Source of the DNA: Amaricoccus macauensis_A
GTDB taxonomy: Bacteria > Pseudomonadota > Alphaproteobacteria > Rhodobacterales > Rhodobacteraceae
Direction of reading: 5' to 3'
NCBI RefSeq assembly: GCF_049800915.1
Contig: NZ_JBNAFY010000009.1
Coordinates: forward strand, 1-64,000
Length of the DNA stretch: 64,000 nucleotides
Below, piece after piece: positions 33,078-42,216 of the stretch; within the stretch, counting starts at the first letter, position 1; each line of letters begins with the position of its first letter. A program made the translations under genes and the position numbers. Under the pieces are notes generated by a model. It worked only from the letters and a program-made list of their open reading frames with translations. It had not been told where the DNA came from and ran no database searches.

Positions 33078-34139
33078 TCAGCTCGCCTTGGCGCGGAGGC
33101 CCTCGTCGGAGGCGGCAGAGGGCACAAGCGCGCGGACAAGTTCCTTGACCGAAAGCACGCCGACGGGCTCCCCATTTTTCACCACGCGGTAGCAGAGGTT
33201 CGTATCGCCCTCGGACAGAGCGATGACGCCTTCGAGGTTGTCGTTGTGGTCCACATCGCCGGCCATGGGGCCGCGGGCTTCCGAGAGCGGCTCCATGACC
33301 GAGCGGACGCGGAGGACGCGGGCGCGATTGATGTCGGAGATGAAGTCCACGATGTAGGGGTCATTGGGCTTGAGCAGGATCTTCTGCGGCTCGCCCTGCT
33401 GGATCACCGCGCCATCCTTGAGGATCACGAGGTGATCGGCGAGTTTCAGCGACTCGTCGAGATCGTGGGTGATGAAGACGATGGTCTTGTGCAACTCTTC
33501 CTGCAGTTCGAGCAGAAGGTTTTGCATGTCCGTGCGGATGAGCGGGTCGAGTGCTGAGAAGGCCTCGTCCATCAGCATTACATCCGCATTCGAGGTGAGC
33601 GCACGGGCGATCCCGACGCGCTGCTGCATCCCGCCCGAAAGCTGGTGCGGGTGCTGGTCGTCCAGGCCTTCGAGGCCCACACGCGCCAGCCACTTGCGCG
33701 CTTCGTCTTCCCAGTCCTTGCGCTCGTATCCGCGCACTTCCAGCGGGGTTCCGGCGTTTTCGAGGATCGTCCGGTGGGGCAGAAGCGCGAATTTCTGGAA
33801 CACCATCGACATGTTCTCGCGCCGCAACCGGCGAAGCTGTTTCTGGTCGAAGTCGAGGACGTTCTCGCCATTGACCCAGACTTCCCCGGCGGTGGGTTCG
33901 ATCAGCCGGTTGAGATGGCGGATCAGCGTGGATTTCCCCGAGCCGGAAAGCCCCATGATGACGGTGATCTTGCCCGCCATCATCTCGACGTTGATGTCGC
34001 GCAGGCCGAGCACGTGTTCGTGGTTTTCCCAGAGCTCGGCCTTGCCGGTGCCCGCGTGGACATGTTCGAGGGCGCCTTTCGGGTCCGGTCCGAAGATCTT
34101 GTAGAGGTGGCGGATCGAGATCTTGATGTCGTCGCTCAT
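33078..34139 (-). CDS. proV: Glycine betaine/proline ABC transporter, ATP-binding protein
   Basis: A 353-residue ATPase of the ProV/OpuAA class. An ~55-residue N-terminal part precedes Walker A GLSGSGKST (63-71). The MVFQKFALLPHRTILEN Q-loop, the LSGGMQQRVGIARAL signature, MLMDEAFSALDPLIR Walker B and the THDLDESLKLAD switch follow. A C-terminal single CBS-like domain (about 285-345) is the usual osmosensing part. The ATG at 34139 has GAGGA about 8 bases upstream. It is the last gene of the operon after proX and proW and should energise osmoprotectant uptake. Confidence 0.92.
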   Translation of the reverse strand: MSDDIKISIRHLYKIFGPDPKGALEHVHAGTGKAELWENHEHVLGLRDINVEMMAGKITVIMGLSGSGKSTLIRHLNRLIEPTAGEVWVNGENVLDFDQKQLRRLRRENMSMVFQKFALLPHRTILENAGTPLEVRGYERKDWEDEARKWLARVGLEGLDDQHPHQLSGGMQQRVGIARALTSNADVMLMDEAFSALDPLIRTDMQNLLLELQEELHKTIVFITHDLDESLKLADHLVILKDGAVIQQGEPQKILLKPNDPYIVDFISDINRARVLRVRSVMEPLSEARGPMAGDVDHNDNLEGVIALSEGDTNLCYRVVKNGEPVGVLSVKELVRALVPSAASDEGLRAKAS

Positions 34140-34149
34140 GTCCGTTTCC

Positions 34150-35187
34150 TCACTTCTGGGCGCTGTTGACGCGGGCGAGTGCCGCCTTCGTGGTGCGATC
34201 GAGAATGACCGCGAGCAGCACGATGCCGAGGCCGGAGACAAGGCCGACACCGAGTTCGAGGTTGCGGATGCCGCGCAGGACCAGCACGCCGAGGCCCGGC
34301 GCCGAGACCAGCGAGGCGATCACGACCATGGCGAGGCTCATCATGATGGTCTGGTTCACGCCCGCCATGATGTTGGGCAGCGCGAGGGGCACCTGCACAC
34401 CCCAGAGCTTCTGGCGCTGGGTCATGCCGAAGGCGTCTGCGGCCTCGATCACCTGCTTGTCCACCAGCCGGATGCCGAGGTTGGTGAGCCGGATCACGGG
34501 GACGATAGCGTAGAGGATGATCGCGATGCCGTAGAGCTTGGGCTCCGTCACCGAGAACAGGAAGATCAGCGGGATCAAGTAGACGAATGTGGGCAGGGTC
34601 TGGAGCATGTCCAGGACCGGTATCGACATGCGCTGGAACGTGTCGCTGCGCGACATGGCGATGCCGATGGGCACGCCCAGAAGCACGCATATGAAGGCGC
34701 AGACAAAGATGATCGCGAGGGTCTGCATCGCGTAGTCGTAGTAGTCGATGAAGGCGAGCAGGCCGAAACAGGCCGCGACGAAGATCACCAGTGACCACGA
34801 GCGGGTGACGATGCGCACGAGGAGCAGGAGGATCGGGATCATCACGAACCACGGCGCCGTCTGGAAGAGCCAGAGCGCGCCCTGCAGGGCCCAACTCAGA
34901 GGCTGGGTGATTGGGTCGAGCACGATGCTCAGGCTGTCTTTCACCGAGAGGAAGCCGGCTTCCAGCCCCTTGGTCACGTCGCGGGATTGGGGAAAGTTGG
35001 AGCAGGCGTCGTTCAGTGCGTCCATCGAGGGGAAGGGGAGTTCCCAGATCGACGGGGCGGGGGCGTCATCGCTGCTGCTCTGACCCAGAAGGTCGGCCAT
35101 CGACATCGGGGCCGAGGACTGGCCGGAATCGCACCATTCGCGCAGCCCGAGTGCGTTGAAAACGAAATCATAGGTTGCCATGGACAT
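34150..35187 (-). CDS. proW: Glycine betaine/proline ABC transporter, permease
   Basis: A 345-residue inner-membrane permease of the ProW/OpuAB class. The N-terminal ~100 residues are a periplasmic or amphipathic stretch before the first of about six helices (WFVMIPILLLLVRIVTRSWSLV onward). The conserved LGVPIGIAMSRSDTFQRMSIPVLDMLQTLPTFVYLIPLIFLF run and the cytoplasmic coupling loop EAADAFGMTQRQKLWGVQVPLALP identify it. ATG at 35187 has GGAGA just upstream; an in-frame ATG at 35181 is an alternative. It is 10 bases from proV and 87 bases from proX, with a strong hairpin between. Confidence 0.9.
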   Translation of the reverse strand: MSMATYDFVFNALGLREWCDSGQSSAPMSMADLLGQSSSDDAPAPSIWELPFPSMDALNDACSNFPQSRDVTKGLEAGFLSVKDSLSIVLDPITQPLSWALQGALWLFQTAPWFVMIPILLLLVRIVTRSWSLVIFVAACFGLLAFIDYYDYAMQTLAIIFVCAFICVLLGVPIGIAMSRSDTFQRMSIPVLDMLQTLPTFVYLIPLIFLFSVTEPKLYGIAIILYAIVPVIRLTNLGIRLVDKQVIEAADAFGMTQRQKLWGVQVPLALPNIMAGVNQTIMMSLAMVVIASLVSAPGLGVLVLRGIRNLELGVGLVSGLGIVLLAVILDRTTKAALARVNSAQK

Positions 35188-35234
35188 TCTCCGGGTCGCG
35201 CGAGGATCGGTGCGCTCGGCTGAGGGGTCCGGTC

Positions 35235-35263
35235 GGGGCGGCGCGGCTGTCCCGCACCGCCCC
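35235..35263. terminator. GC-rich hairpin between proX and proW, likely mRNA-level control
   Basis: GGGGCGG (35235-35241) pairs with CCGCCCC (35257-35263), with an inner GCGG/CCGC pairing and a short loop. It lies in the proX-proW gap, without a T-run. Such intercistronic hairpins after a binding-protein gene often stabilise its message or partly stop transcription, giving more ProX than ProW and ProV. Confidence 0.45.
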
Positions 35264-35274
35264 TGCCGAGGGGT

Positions 35275-36243
35275 TTACTGAAGGATCGCGGCGAGCTTCT
35301 CGCGTGCTGCGTCGTTCAGCCAGGAGGACCACTTCTCCTTGTAGGTCGTCAGGTAGTAGACGGCCGCTTCCTCGCCGGAGGCATTGTTCTCGTCCTTCCA
35401 GGCCAGGACGGCGTTCATGTCGTCGACGTTGAAGCTGACGTTGGCCAGCATTTCCGCGACTTCCGGCTCGCGCTCGGCGAAGTCCGCGGTCGCGACGGTC
35501 AGAACGGGCGCATCGGGGAAGGCAGAGGGCTGCGGGTCCGAATTGCCCTGGTTCTGGTTGGCGGCGTGGGCTTCCTCATTGTAGTCGCCGAGATCGACCG
35601 AGACCATGTCGTATTTCCCGAGCAGGGCGGTCGGGGCCCAGTAGTAGCCGAACCAGGGCTCCTCGTTCTCGTAGGCCGAGGCCATGGAGGTCGCCAGCGT
35701 TTCGCCCGAGCCGTGGTTGAAGATCTCGATGCCGCTGCCTTCGAGGTCGAAGGCCGGGATCAGGTTGTCGTTGACGATGCGGCAGCCCCAGCCGTCGGGG
35801 CAGTTGTTGAACATGCTGCCGACCAGTTCGGGGTTGGCAAGCACGCCCTCGATGGTGGTGAGCTCGGGATGTTCCTCGGCGAGGTAGGAGGGGATCCACC
35901 AGCCTTCGACGCCGCCGGGCTCGAGGACACTGCCAAGCTCGACGACCTTGCCCTCTTCCTTGAGCTTCGAATAGGCGTCGCCGGCCGAGTTGATCCAGAG
36001 CTCGGAGACGGTATCGGGCTCGTTGTTCTCTGCGAGTGAAGTGACCGCCGGGACGGTGTCGGAGGGCACGATGCTGACGGTGCAGCCATAGCCCTGTTCC
36101 ATCAGGAACTTCTCGACCTGGGTCACGACCTCGGCAGACGCCCAGTTCATCTCGGCGATGGACACCTCGCCGCAATCGGCCTGGGCCATGGCCGGCAGGG
36201 CCACGGCGAGGAAGGGTGCGGCAAGAAATGCTGCATATTTCAT
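35275..36243 (-). CDS. proX: Glycine betaine ABC transporter, periplasmic substrate-binding protein
   Basis: A 322-residue binding protein of the OpuAC/ProX family. The signal peptide (1-20, ending PAMAQA) is followed by mature residues with several conserved aromatic pocket stretches: EMNWASAEV, ELWINSAG, GWWIPSYL and the EEPWFGYYWAPTALL block. These Trp residues form the cage that holds the quaternary amine. It is the first gene of the operon and exported to the periplasm. Start ATG at 36243. Binding of betaine or choline-like solutes is inferred from the family. Confidence 0.88.
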   Translation of the reverse strand: MKYAAFLAAPFLAVALPAMAQADCGEVSIAEMNWASAEVVTQVEKFLMEQGYGCTVSIVPSDTVPAVTSLAENNEPDTVSELWINSAGDAYSKLKEEGKVVELGSVLEPGGVEGWWIPSYLAEEHPELTTIEGVLANPELVGSMFNNCPDGWGCRIVNDNLIPAFDLEGSGIEIFNHGSGETLATSMASAYENEEPWFGYYWAPTALLGKYDMVSVDLGDYNEEAHAANQNQGNSDPQPSAFPDAPVLTVATADFAEREPEVAEMLANVSFNVDDMNAVLAWKDENNASGEEAAVYYLTTYKEKWSSWLNDAAREKLAAILQ

Positions 36244-36682
36244 TGGAATGCTCCTTCAGGCATTTCGGGAAACTTCACGCGGTCCGGGGCCGAATGGTGG
36301 CAACGGAAGCAATGGGAAGAATGCGTCTGGAGGCAGCGACCGGTTCCGCCAGCCGCGGCACACCGGAAGCGGGGCCACGGATAGCAATTGGCAGTGCGTC
36401 CGCGAACTTCATCGCGAGCGCGGGATTGAGGACATGGTTGCGCGTCGATCGGCGCGCGGTCGCCCTGAGATATTCTGCTGCCTGCATTTGATTCACGGCC
36501 AAACAACTATTGGAGATTTACAGGAAATCCAACCGCCCAATGCCGGATTCCGACATCATTTGTCGTTTTTTGGCAGTCGTGATGAATCGCGAGTATAGAA
36601 ACGCGCCGCAGTTGAGCGGCGTTCTTCTGGCAGCGAAAGTTGTAATGCCAAGTGGAGGGCGGCCTGAAGAAGCCGTCCACGC
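36244..36682. other. Upstream region of the betaine operon
   Basis: A 439-base gap between proX and the membrane protein gene. It should hold the promoter for proXWV on the minus strand. One possible small frame (36275-36502) is listed apart. No regulator gene or clear operator was recognised. Confidence 0.4.
36275..36502 (-). CDS. Possible 75-residue hypothetical protein upstream of proX
   Basis: A frame on the operon strand ends 31 bases before the proX start. The peptide begins MAVNQMQAAEYLRATARRS, has normal-looking codon use for this GC-rich region, and shows no domain or membrane helix. It may be a leader, a remnant of a regulator, or chance. Kept as low confidence. Confidence 0.2.
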   Translation of the reverse strand: MAVNQMQAAEYLRATARRSTRNHVLNPALAMKFADALPIAIRGPASGVPRLAEPVAASRRILPIASVATIRPRTA

Positions 36683-37189
36683 TCACCCTGGCGTGGGCGT
36701 GCTGGCAAGTTGTTCCCTGTAGGCTTCCAGCCGGGCGCTGGCGTTCATATCCACAAGGATGAGGACGAGGAACATGGCGATGGCGGTTGTCAGGCTTGCC
36801 CGCCAGACGGGGCCCTGGAGAAATGGAATAGCCACTGCGCAGAGCGTGATGATCGCGGGGAAGATCCGGAAAACCGCGATGCTGTAGTCGCTCCGTATCT
36901 TATCTGCGCGGGCGATCTCGGCGGCGAGGAAACCCGACGGATCAGCGGCGAACGTTGCGGGAATACCGCTCAGTCGTGCTTGGGACGGGAAGAACAGTCC
37001 CGCTCCGAGGATCAACAGCAACCCCCCGGCCACCAGCATGGGGATCACGAAGGCCCGCGCCATGTCGGTCGTGCCCAGTTGGCGGAAGCCGAAGCCCGCC
37101 AGAAGGAAGATAACGCCGAAGAAGATGAAGGCGGCGGCGGAAAGCATCTCGGCGCGCGCCCAGTCGGAGGAGGCTTTCACGATGTCCAT
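36683..37189 (-). CDS. Integral membrane protein of unknown function
   Basis: A 168-residue protein with four hydrophobic helices (about 15-35, 45-68, 110-128, 130-150) and a short soluble tail. No family motif was recognised. It lies directly after the SDR gene on the same strand. Two starts are possible: ATG at 37189, used here because the protein then begins MDIVKASSDWARAE, and a GTG at 37234 that overlaps the SDR stop (GTGA). Either way it belongs to the SDR operon and both face the divergent AraC gene's control region. Confidence 0.6.
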   Translation of the reverse strand: MDIVKASSDWARAEMLSAAAFIFFGVIFLLAGFGFRQLGTTDMARAFVIPMLVAGGLLLILGAGLFFPSQARLSGIPATFAADPSGFLAAEIARADKIRSDYSIAVFRIFPAIITLCAVAIPFLQGPVWRASLTTAIAMFLVLILVDMNASARLEAYREQLASTPTPG

Positions 37190-37230
37190 GGCGGTGTCTG
37201 TCCTGTCTTGGCCTGGCGCGATGAGTGCAT

Positions 37231-38178
37231 TCACAGCGCCCAGGCCTGCCCCGTGTCCTTTTCCGACCGTTCCCAGAGCCGGGTCATGATCTCCTTGTCA
37301 TGGGCATGGGGTTCGAGTGTGCCACGGCCTACTGGCCCCACGAATTCCATCCGGCCGGTGGGTCCGTAGAGGGCGCGCGGCTCGAGGCCGTCTTCGGTGG
37401 CGCACATGACTTCCGGGTAGGCGCCCTTTTCCGCCGATTGCACAATCGGCGAGAGGGTCATGAGCCGGAACAGGATCCTGGTCATCAGGCCACCGCTCGT
37501 GGCAATCAGCGACGTCGCGGAAGAGCCGGGGTGGCAGACATAGACCTCGACATTCCGGCCCGTGGCTTTCACCCGGTCCTGCAATTCGTAGGCGAACATC
37601 ATCTGCGCCAGCTTGCTCTGGCTATAGGCCGGGTTGGGCTTGTAGCCCGCCTCCCAGTTCATGTCGTCGAAGCGGATGGTGCGCAGCCCCATCTTGTAGC
37701 CAAGGCTGGCCACGACCACGATCCGGCCCCGCGATTCCTCGATCCGGTCGAAGAGCAACCCGCAAAGGACGAAATGACCGTAGTGGTTGGTGCCGAGTTG
37801 GCTTTCGAAACCATCGACGGTGAGCCTGCGCGTCGGCACCTGGGCGATGGCGGCATTGCAGATCAGCGCATCGATGCGGGGGACGGTTTGCAGAACTTCG
37901 CCGGCCGCTTCGCGCACGGACGCCAGTTCGGCCAGATCCATGCGGATGAAGCTCACATCTGCGTCTTCGCCGAATTCCGCCTTCAGTGCCTGTACGGCAG
38001 CGGTCGATTTCTCGGTGCTGCGGTTCAGCATCACCACCTTCGCCTGTTTCGACAGAAGGATGCGCGCTGCCTGAAATCCCGCGCCTGCGTTGGCGCCGGT
38101 GATGACGAATGTCTTGCCCGCGAGGGAAGCGAGGCGATCCGGCGTCCAGCCTTCTGCGCCGAAACTCGTGTCTGCCAT
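37231..38178 (-). CDS. Short-chain dehydrogenase/reductase
   Basis: A 315-residue oxidoreductase of the retinol-dehydrogenase/WWOX-like SDR group. The NAD(P)-binding motif TGANAGAG is at 27-34, with Asn131 in GTNHYGHF, Ser158 in VVVASLGYK, and the catalytic Tyr185-x3-Lys189 (YSQSK). All four catalytic residues are present. It is transcribed away from an AraC regulator, which likely controls it. The substrate cannot be told. The GTGA overlap with the next gene suggests coupling with the membrane protein. Confidence 0.88.
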   Translation of the reverse strand: MADTSFGAEGWTPDRLASLAGKTFVITGANAGAGFQAARILLSKQAKVVMLNRSTEKSTAAVQALKAEFGEDADVSFIRMDLAELASVREAAGEVLQTVPRIDALICNAAIAQVPTRRLTVDGFESQLGTNHYGHFVLCGLLFDRIEESRGRIVVVASLGYKMGLRTIRFDDMNWEAGYKPNPAYSQSKLAQMMFAYELQDRVKATGRNVEVYVCHPGSSATSLIATSGGLMTRILFRLMTLSPIVQSAEKGAYPEVMCATEDGLEPRALYGPTGRMEFVGPVGRGTLEPHAHDKEIMTRLWERSEKDTGQAWAL

Positions 38179-38345
38179 GGGTTTGATCCTTCAAAATTCG
38201 GCGGGAAGCCGAGCGATGTTGCTGTCGTGTCGGATGGGTAGATAAGTCTCAGCGTTAGTGCCCGACAGGCGAGATCGTGGCGAATACTTGCCTGATCGTC
38301 TCGATACGATTGCCAAGCGTGCCGCACGGACATTATCTCCGGGGC

Positions 38346-39227
38346 ATGAGCAAGCATCAGATCAGACAGATCGTCGAAAGCCGGATATCCCGCGATGGCA
38401 TGTTCGAAACCGGCATAAGGGGCGTGCAGCTTTTCCGCGCGACCGAAGCGGTGCCCTGTGTTCCGGCGGTCTATGAGCCCTGCGTCATTGCCATCGTGAG
38501 CGGTGGCAAGGAAGCCGTGCTGGACGGGGAACGGTATGTCTATGACAGCAGCAGATACATGTGCTGTCCGATGTCCATGCCGGTGGAGGCCGGAACACCC
38601 GCGGCATCTGCGGAGAACCCGCTTTTCGGTGTCTATATCGCACTCGATCAGCGCCTGATGACCGAACTGATCCTTGAGATGGAAAATGGTGGTTGTCGGA
38701 TGCCTTCCCCCGATGGTCGTGCACCCGGCATCCGACTGGCCACCTGGGATGAGGGGTTTCTTGATGCGCTGCTGCGCCTGTTGCGGCTGGGGGCGGACCG
38801 GATCGACACGGCGGTGCTCGGTGAGGCGCGTTTGCGCGAGCTGTATTTCGCCATCCTGAAGGGAGAGGCGGGTGCCTTTGCCCGGCGGGCCTTCGCTCCG
38901 GGCAATGCCATCGCGCGCTCCATCGCGCATGTTTCGTCAAATCTGGACGAGCCGGTGTCGATTGACGATCTGGCTGCGCGGGCGGGCATGAGCCGGGCCG
39001 TGTTTCACCGCAAATTCAAGCAGGCGACGGCGATGTCGCCGATCCAGTTCGTCAAGTCTATGCGACTGAACAAGGCTGCGATGAAGATCGCGGGCGGCAT
39101 GACCGTGGCCGAGGCCGCCTTGGGCGTGGGCTACGTGAGCGCGTCCCAGTTCAGCCGGGAGTTCAAGCGCATGTACGGCCAGTCACCGCGGCAGTGGAGC
39201 GACGTGTATCAGCGGGCGGCTGTCTGA
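38346..39227 (+). CDS. AraC-family transcriptional regulator
   Basis: A 293-residue regulator with an N-terminal AraC_N cupin-like domain (about 20-190: VYEPCVIAIVSGGKEAVLDGERYVYD, YMCCPMSMPVEAG) and a C-terminal double helix-turn-helix (about 200-290: DDLAARAGMSRAVFHRKFKQ, then AALGVGYVSASQFSREFKRMYGQSP). This group commonly regulates a neighbouring oxidoreductase in response to an aldehyde or lipophilic compound. It is divergent from the SDR gene, 167 bases apart. The start at 38346 was chosen over 38277 because the family begins near MSKHQIR; the ribosome binding site is poor. Confidence 0.87.
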   Translation: MSKHQIRQIVESRISRDGMFETGIRGVQLFRATEAVPCVPAVYEPCVIAIVSGGKEAVLDGERYVYDSSRYMCCPMSMPVEAGTPAASAENPLFGVYIALDQRLMTELILEMENGGCRMPSPDGRAPGIRLATWDEGFLDALLRLLRLGADRIDTAVLGEARLRELYFAILKGEAGAFARRAFAPGNAIARSIAHVSSNLDEPVSIDDLAARAGMSRAVFHRKFKQATAMSPIQFVKSMRLNKAAMKIAGGMTVAEAALGVGYVSASQFSREFKRMYGQSPRQWSDVYQRAAV

Positions 39228-39278
39228 ACCCCGCGGCTCCGAGCCCGCGCTGTTCGCGGTTGCCTCGCAAGGCCGGGT

Positions 39279-39980
39279 TCAGGCTACTGCGCGCAGTGCC
39301 TCGGTGGCCGCTGTGCGGATCGCGCGGATGTTTTCGCCGTAGACCTCCGGCATCTCGACCGATCCCCCCTTGAACACGGCGGATCCCGCCACCAGCACAT
39401 CCGCCCCGGCCTCGGCCACCAGCGGCGCGGTGGTGGGATCGACGCCGCCGTCGATCTCGATGTGGATCGGGCGATCGCCGATCATCTTGCGCAGGGTGCG
39501 GACCTTCTCGATCTGGGAGTGGATGAACTTCTGGCCGCCAAAGCCCGGGTTCACGGTCATGACGCAGATGAGATCGACCATGTCGAGCAGGTAGTCGACG
39601 GCCTCGGCGGGTGTGCCTGGATTGAGAGCGATGCCGGCCTTGGCGCCATTGGCGCGGATCGCCTGAAGCGTGCGGTGGATATGCGGACCGGCCTCGACAT
39701 GGGCCGTGATGATGTCCGAGCCCGCTTCGGCGAAGGCTTCGATGTAGGGATCGACCGGCGCGATCATCAGGTGGACATCCATCACCGTGCCGACATGGGG
39801 GCGGAAAGCCTTCACCGCGGGGGGGCCGAAGGTGAGGTTCGGGACGAAATGGCCATCCATCACGTCCACATGGACCCAGTCGCACCCCTGGGCCTCGATG
39901 GCGCGGATCTCGGTGCCGAAATTCGCGAAATCGGCCGACAGGATGGAGGGCGCGATCTTGATGCTGCGGTCGAAGCTCAT
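39279..39980 (-). CDS. rpe: Ribulose-phosphate 3-epimerase
   Basis: A 233-residue TIM-barrel enzyme interconverting ribulose 5-phosphate and xylulose 5-phosphate in the pentose phosphate and Calvin cycles. It opens with IKIAPSILSADFANFG. The metal-binding residues lie in WVHVDVMDGHFVPN (His37, Asp39) and DVHLMI (His70), with the catalytic Asp in HIEIDGGV. The C-terminal phosphate-binding VAGSAVF is present. Length is standard. It stands alone between AraC and MgtC genes. A housekeeping-type gene of this kind supports a chromosomal or chromid origin for the right part. Confidence 0.95.
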   Translation of the reverse strand: MSFDRSIKIAPSILSADFANFGTEIRAIEAQGCDWVHVDVMDGHFVPNLTFGPPAVKAFRPHVGTVMDVHLMIAPVDPYIEAFAEAGSDIITAHVEAGPHIHRTLQAIRANGAKAGIALNPGTPAEAVDYLLDMVDLICVMTVNPGFGGQKFIHSQIEKVRTLRKMIGDRPIHIEIDGGVDPTTAPLVAEAGADVLVAGSAVFKGGSVEMPEVYGENIRAIRTAATEALRAVA

Positions 39981-40168
39981 GGTCCGGTTTCCTTCTCGGC
40001 ATCCGGGCCGCGACGGGACGCGCGACTCGGACGGATAACGGCCCCCGTTATCGTTGCCGGCGGCGCTGCGTTCAATGGCCGATCTGCGGATTTGCGCGGG
40101 TGAACCTACCCGGTCTGATCAGGAACGCATCCCACCGGCATGCATTGAGAGGGCAGGAGGCAATTGGC

Positions 40169-40621
40169 ATGGATACAAGCGAAATCATCATGCAGGACGC
40201 GATGCAGCTTCCCCTGGAGGTCGTGCTGGTGCGTCTTGGGGCCGCGATTCTGTTGGGGGCGGCGATCGGCATCGAACGGGAGGCGCGCTCGCGACCGGCG
40301 GGTCTCAGGACGCATATCCTCGTCTGCCTCGCGGCCTGTCTCTTCACGCTGATCGGGACCGAGCTGTTCTTACGGTTCGAGCCGCAGGGGAACATGGACC
40401 CGACCCGTATCATCGAGGCGGTGACGAGCGGGGTGGCGTTCCTCGCGGCCGGCACCATCATTCGTGGAGAGAAGGGCGTGCGCGGGCTGACCACCGGGGC
40501 GGGCATGTGGATGGCCGGTGCCGTGGGCGTCGCCGCCGGGTCGGGACTTCTCATTCTTGCGGCGCTTTCCACCTGTGCCGCGGTCGTCGTCATCGCGTTG
40601 ATCAGGCTGGTCGAGCCGTAA
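40169..40621 (+). CDS. MgtC/SapB-family membrane protein
   Basis: A 150-residue inner-membrane protein with about four hydrophobic helices and the family patterns RLGAAILLGAAIGIERE, RPAGLRTHILVCLAACLF and GVAFLAAGTIIRGEKGVRGLTTGAGMWMAGAVGVAAG. MgtC members influence magnesium homeostasis and ATP synthase activity under stress. This is the short form without a C-terminal soluble domain. Start ATG at 40169 with GGAGG about 10 bases upstream; the frame open to 40100 was rejected. Partner unknown. Confidence 0.87.
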   Translation: MDTSEIIMQDAMQLPLEVVLVRLGAAILLGAAIGIEREARSRPAGLRTHILVCLAACLFTLIGTELFLRFEPQGNMDPTRIIEAVTSGVAFLAAGTIIRGEKGVRGLTTGAGMWMAGAVGVAAGSGLLILAALSTCAAVVVIALIRLVEP

Positions 40622-40644
40622 TGCGGCCTGGCGGTTCGCCGATC

Positions 40645-42216
40645 TCAGGGCAGCAGGGCTTCGAGGTTTGCCAGTGTATCGGCTTCGGCGGCGGGCTTGT
40701 CCCAGCGGATGCGGTGGACACGGGGAAAGCGCATGGCGATGCCCGACTTGTGGCGTTTGGAACGGTTGAGGCCCTCGAAGGCGATCTCGAGCACGAGCTT
40801 GGCCTCGACCGAACGGACCGGGCCGAAGCGCTCGCGTGTGTTCTCGCGCACGAAGCGGTCGAGCTGTTTCAGCTCCTCGTCGGTGAAGCCGAAATAGGCC
40901 TTGCCCACGGGCACGATCTCCTCGCCGTGCCAAACGCCGAAGGTGTAGTCGGAGTAGTAGCCCGAACGCTTGCCGTGGCCGCGCTGCGCGTAGAGCAGGA
41001 TGGCATCGACGAGGAACGGATCGCGCTTCCACTTGAACCACGGCCCGCGGGTGCGCCCGGCGATATAGGGCGTGTCGCGACGCTTGATCATCACGCCTTC
41101 GACAACGGCGGCGGGGGGTGCGTCGCGGGCAGCGGCAAGTGCGTCCCAGTCAGTGAAGTCGATGAGCGGCGAGAGATCGAAGCGCTGCGGGTTGAGGCCT
41201 TTCACGAAAGTTTCGAGGCGGGTGCGGCGCGCGGCCTGGGGCAGGGGGCGCAAATCGTCCGTGCCGTCAATCAGGATGTCGTAGGCCCGCAGCATGACCG
41301 GGTGGGAGCGCATGAGCTTCTCGGGCACGGTCTTGCGGTTAAGGCGTTTCTGAAGTTCGGCGAAAGGGGCGACCCCATCGCCTTCGCAGACCAGCAGCTC
41401 ACCGTCGAGCACGCCCTCGAACTCCATGGCTTCCACCAGATCGGGAAACGCGCCGGAGATGTCCTCGCCGGTGCGCGAATAGATGCGGCGGGTGCCGGCG
41501 TCTGAGACTGCCTGCACGCGGATGCCGTCCCATTTCCATTCCGCGAGATGTTCCCCCGGATCGAGCGCGCGCAGCTCGTCGAGGTCGGAAGGGGTTGAAA
41601 GCATCACGGGGTAGAAGGGCGCGCGAGCGGCCGAGACCGGCTTCGCGCCGCCCTCGAGCCAGGCGAATAGGTCGAGATAGGGTGGCTCCAGCCCGTGCCA
41701 GAGCTCGACGATCTCGGTTAGCGGCTTGTCTCCGAAGCGGGCGAGCGCGGTCTTGGCCAGTTGGGCGGACACGCCCACGCGCATGCCGCCCGTGGCGAGC
41801 TTGAGCAGGCCGTAGCGTGCATTCGCAGGCAGGTGATCCATCATTTCGCCAAGAGCGCGGGGCACGTCGAGGCGCGACATGGCCCGAAGGCGCGCGACCG
41901 CTTCCGAAAGAGGAATGTCCTCGCCCTCGCGACCGCGCTCGTCGCCGGGCCAGATCAGTGCGATGGTTTCGGCCAGATCGCCCACGTAGTCGTAGGAAAG
42001 CGCGAAGAGGGTTTCGTCCACGCGCGCGTTGACCATTTCGCGCAGGCGCGACGGCGTGATGCGGCGCAGTTCCATGCCGCCCGTGAGCGAGGCGATGGCC
42101 CAGCCGCGGTCGGGATCGGGTGTGGCGCGGAGGTAATCCTCGATCAGCTTGAGCTTGTCATTGCGCGCGGGCGTGAAACTCAGCCGATCGAGGAGGGTGG
42201 CGTAGGCGCGCATCAC
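40645..42216 (-). CDS. ATP-dependent DNA ligase (exonuclease-associated type)
   Basis: A 523-residue ligase with an N-terminal DNA-binding domain (1-200), an adenylation domain with the nucleotidyl-lysine motif EWKWDGIR (Lys228), further nucleotidyltransferase motifs (FEGVLDGELLV, VEGVMIKRRDTPYIAGRTRGPWFKWKRD) and a C-terminal OB fold. It seals nicks by an AMP intermediate in ATP-dependent repair, in addition to the NAD-dependent housekeeping ligase. Its ATG overlaps the stop of the MBL exonuclease gene (ATGA), the signature arrangement of the ligase-associated repair cluster. The usual helicase gene of that cluster is absent here. Confidence 0.92.
   Translation of the reverse strand: MMRAYATLLDRLSFTPARNDKLKLIEDYLRATPDPDRGWAIASLTGGMELRRITPSRLREMVNARVDETLFALSYDYVGDLAETIALIWPGDERGREGEDIPLSEAVARLRAMSRLDVPRALGEMMDHLPANARYGLLKLATGGMRVGVSAQLAKTALARFGDKPLTEIVELWHGLEPPYLDLFAWLEGGAKPVSAARAPFYPVMLSTPSDLDELRALDPGEHLAEWKWDGIRVQAVSDAGTRRIYSRTGEDISGAFPDLVEAMEFEGVLDGELLVCEGDGVAPFAELQKRLNRKTVPEKLMRSHPVMLRAYDILIDGTDDLRPLPQAARRTRLETFVKGLNPQRFDLSPLIDFTDWDALAAARDAPPAAVVEGVMIKRRDTPYIAGRTRGPWFKWKRDPFLVDAILLYAQRGHGKRSGYYSDYTFGVWHGEEIVPVGKAYFGFTDEELKQLDRFVRENTRERFGPVRSVEAKLVLEIAFEGLNRSKRHKSGIAMRFPRVHRIRWDKPAAEADTLANLEALLP

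Noticed and set aside
34136..34894. 252-codon minus-strand frame inside the permease gene
   Set aside because: An Arg/His/Pro-rich shadow of proW, which has clear permease motifs.
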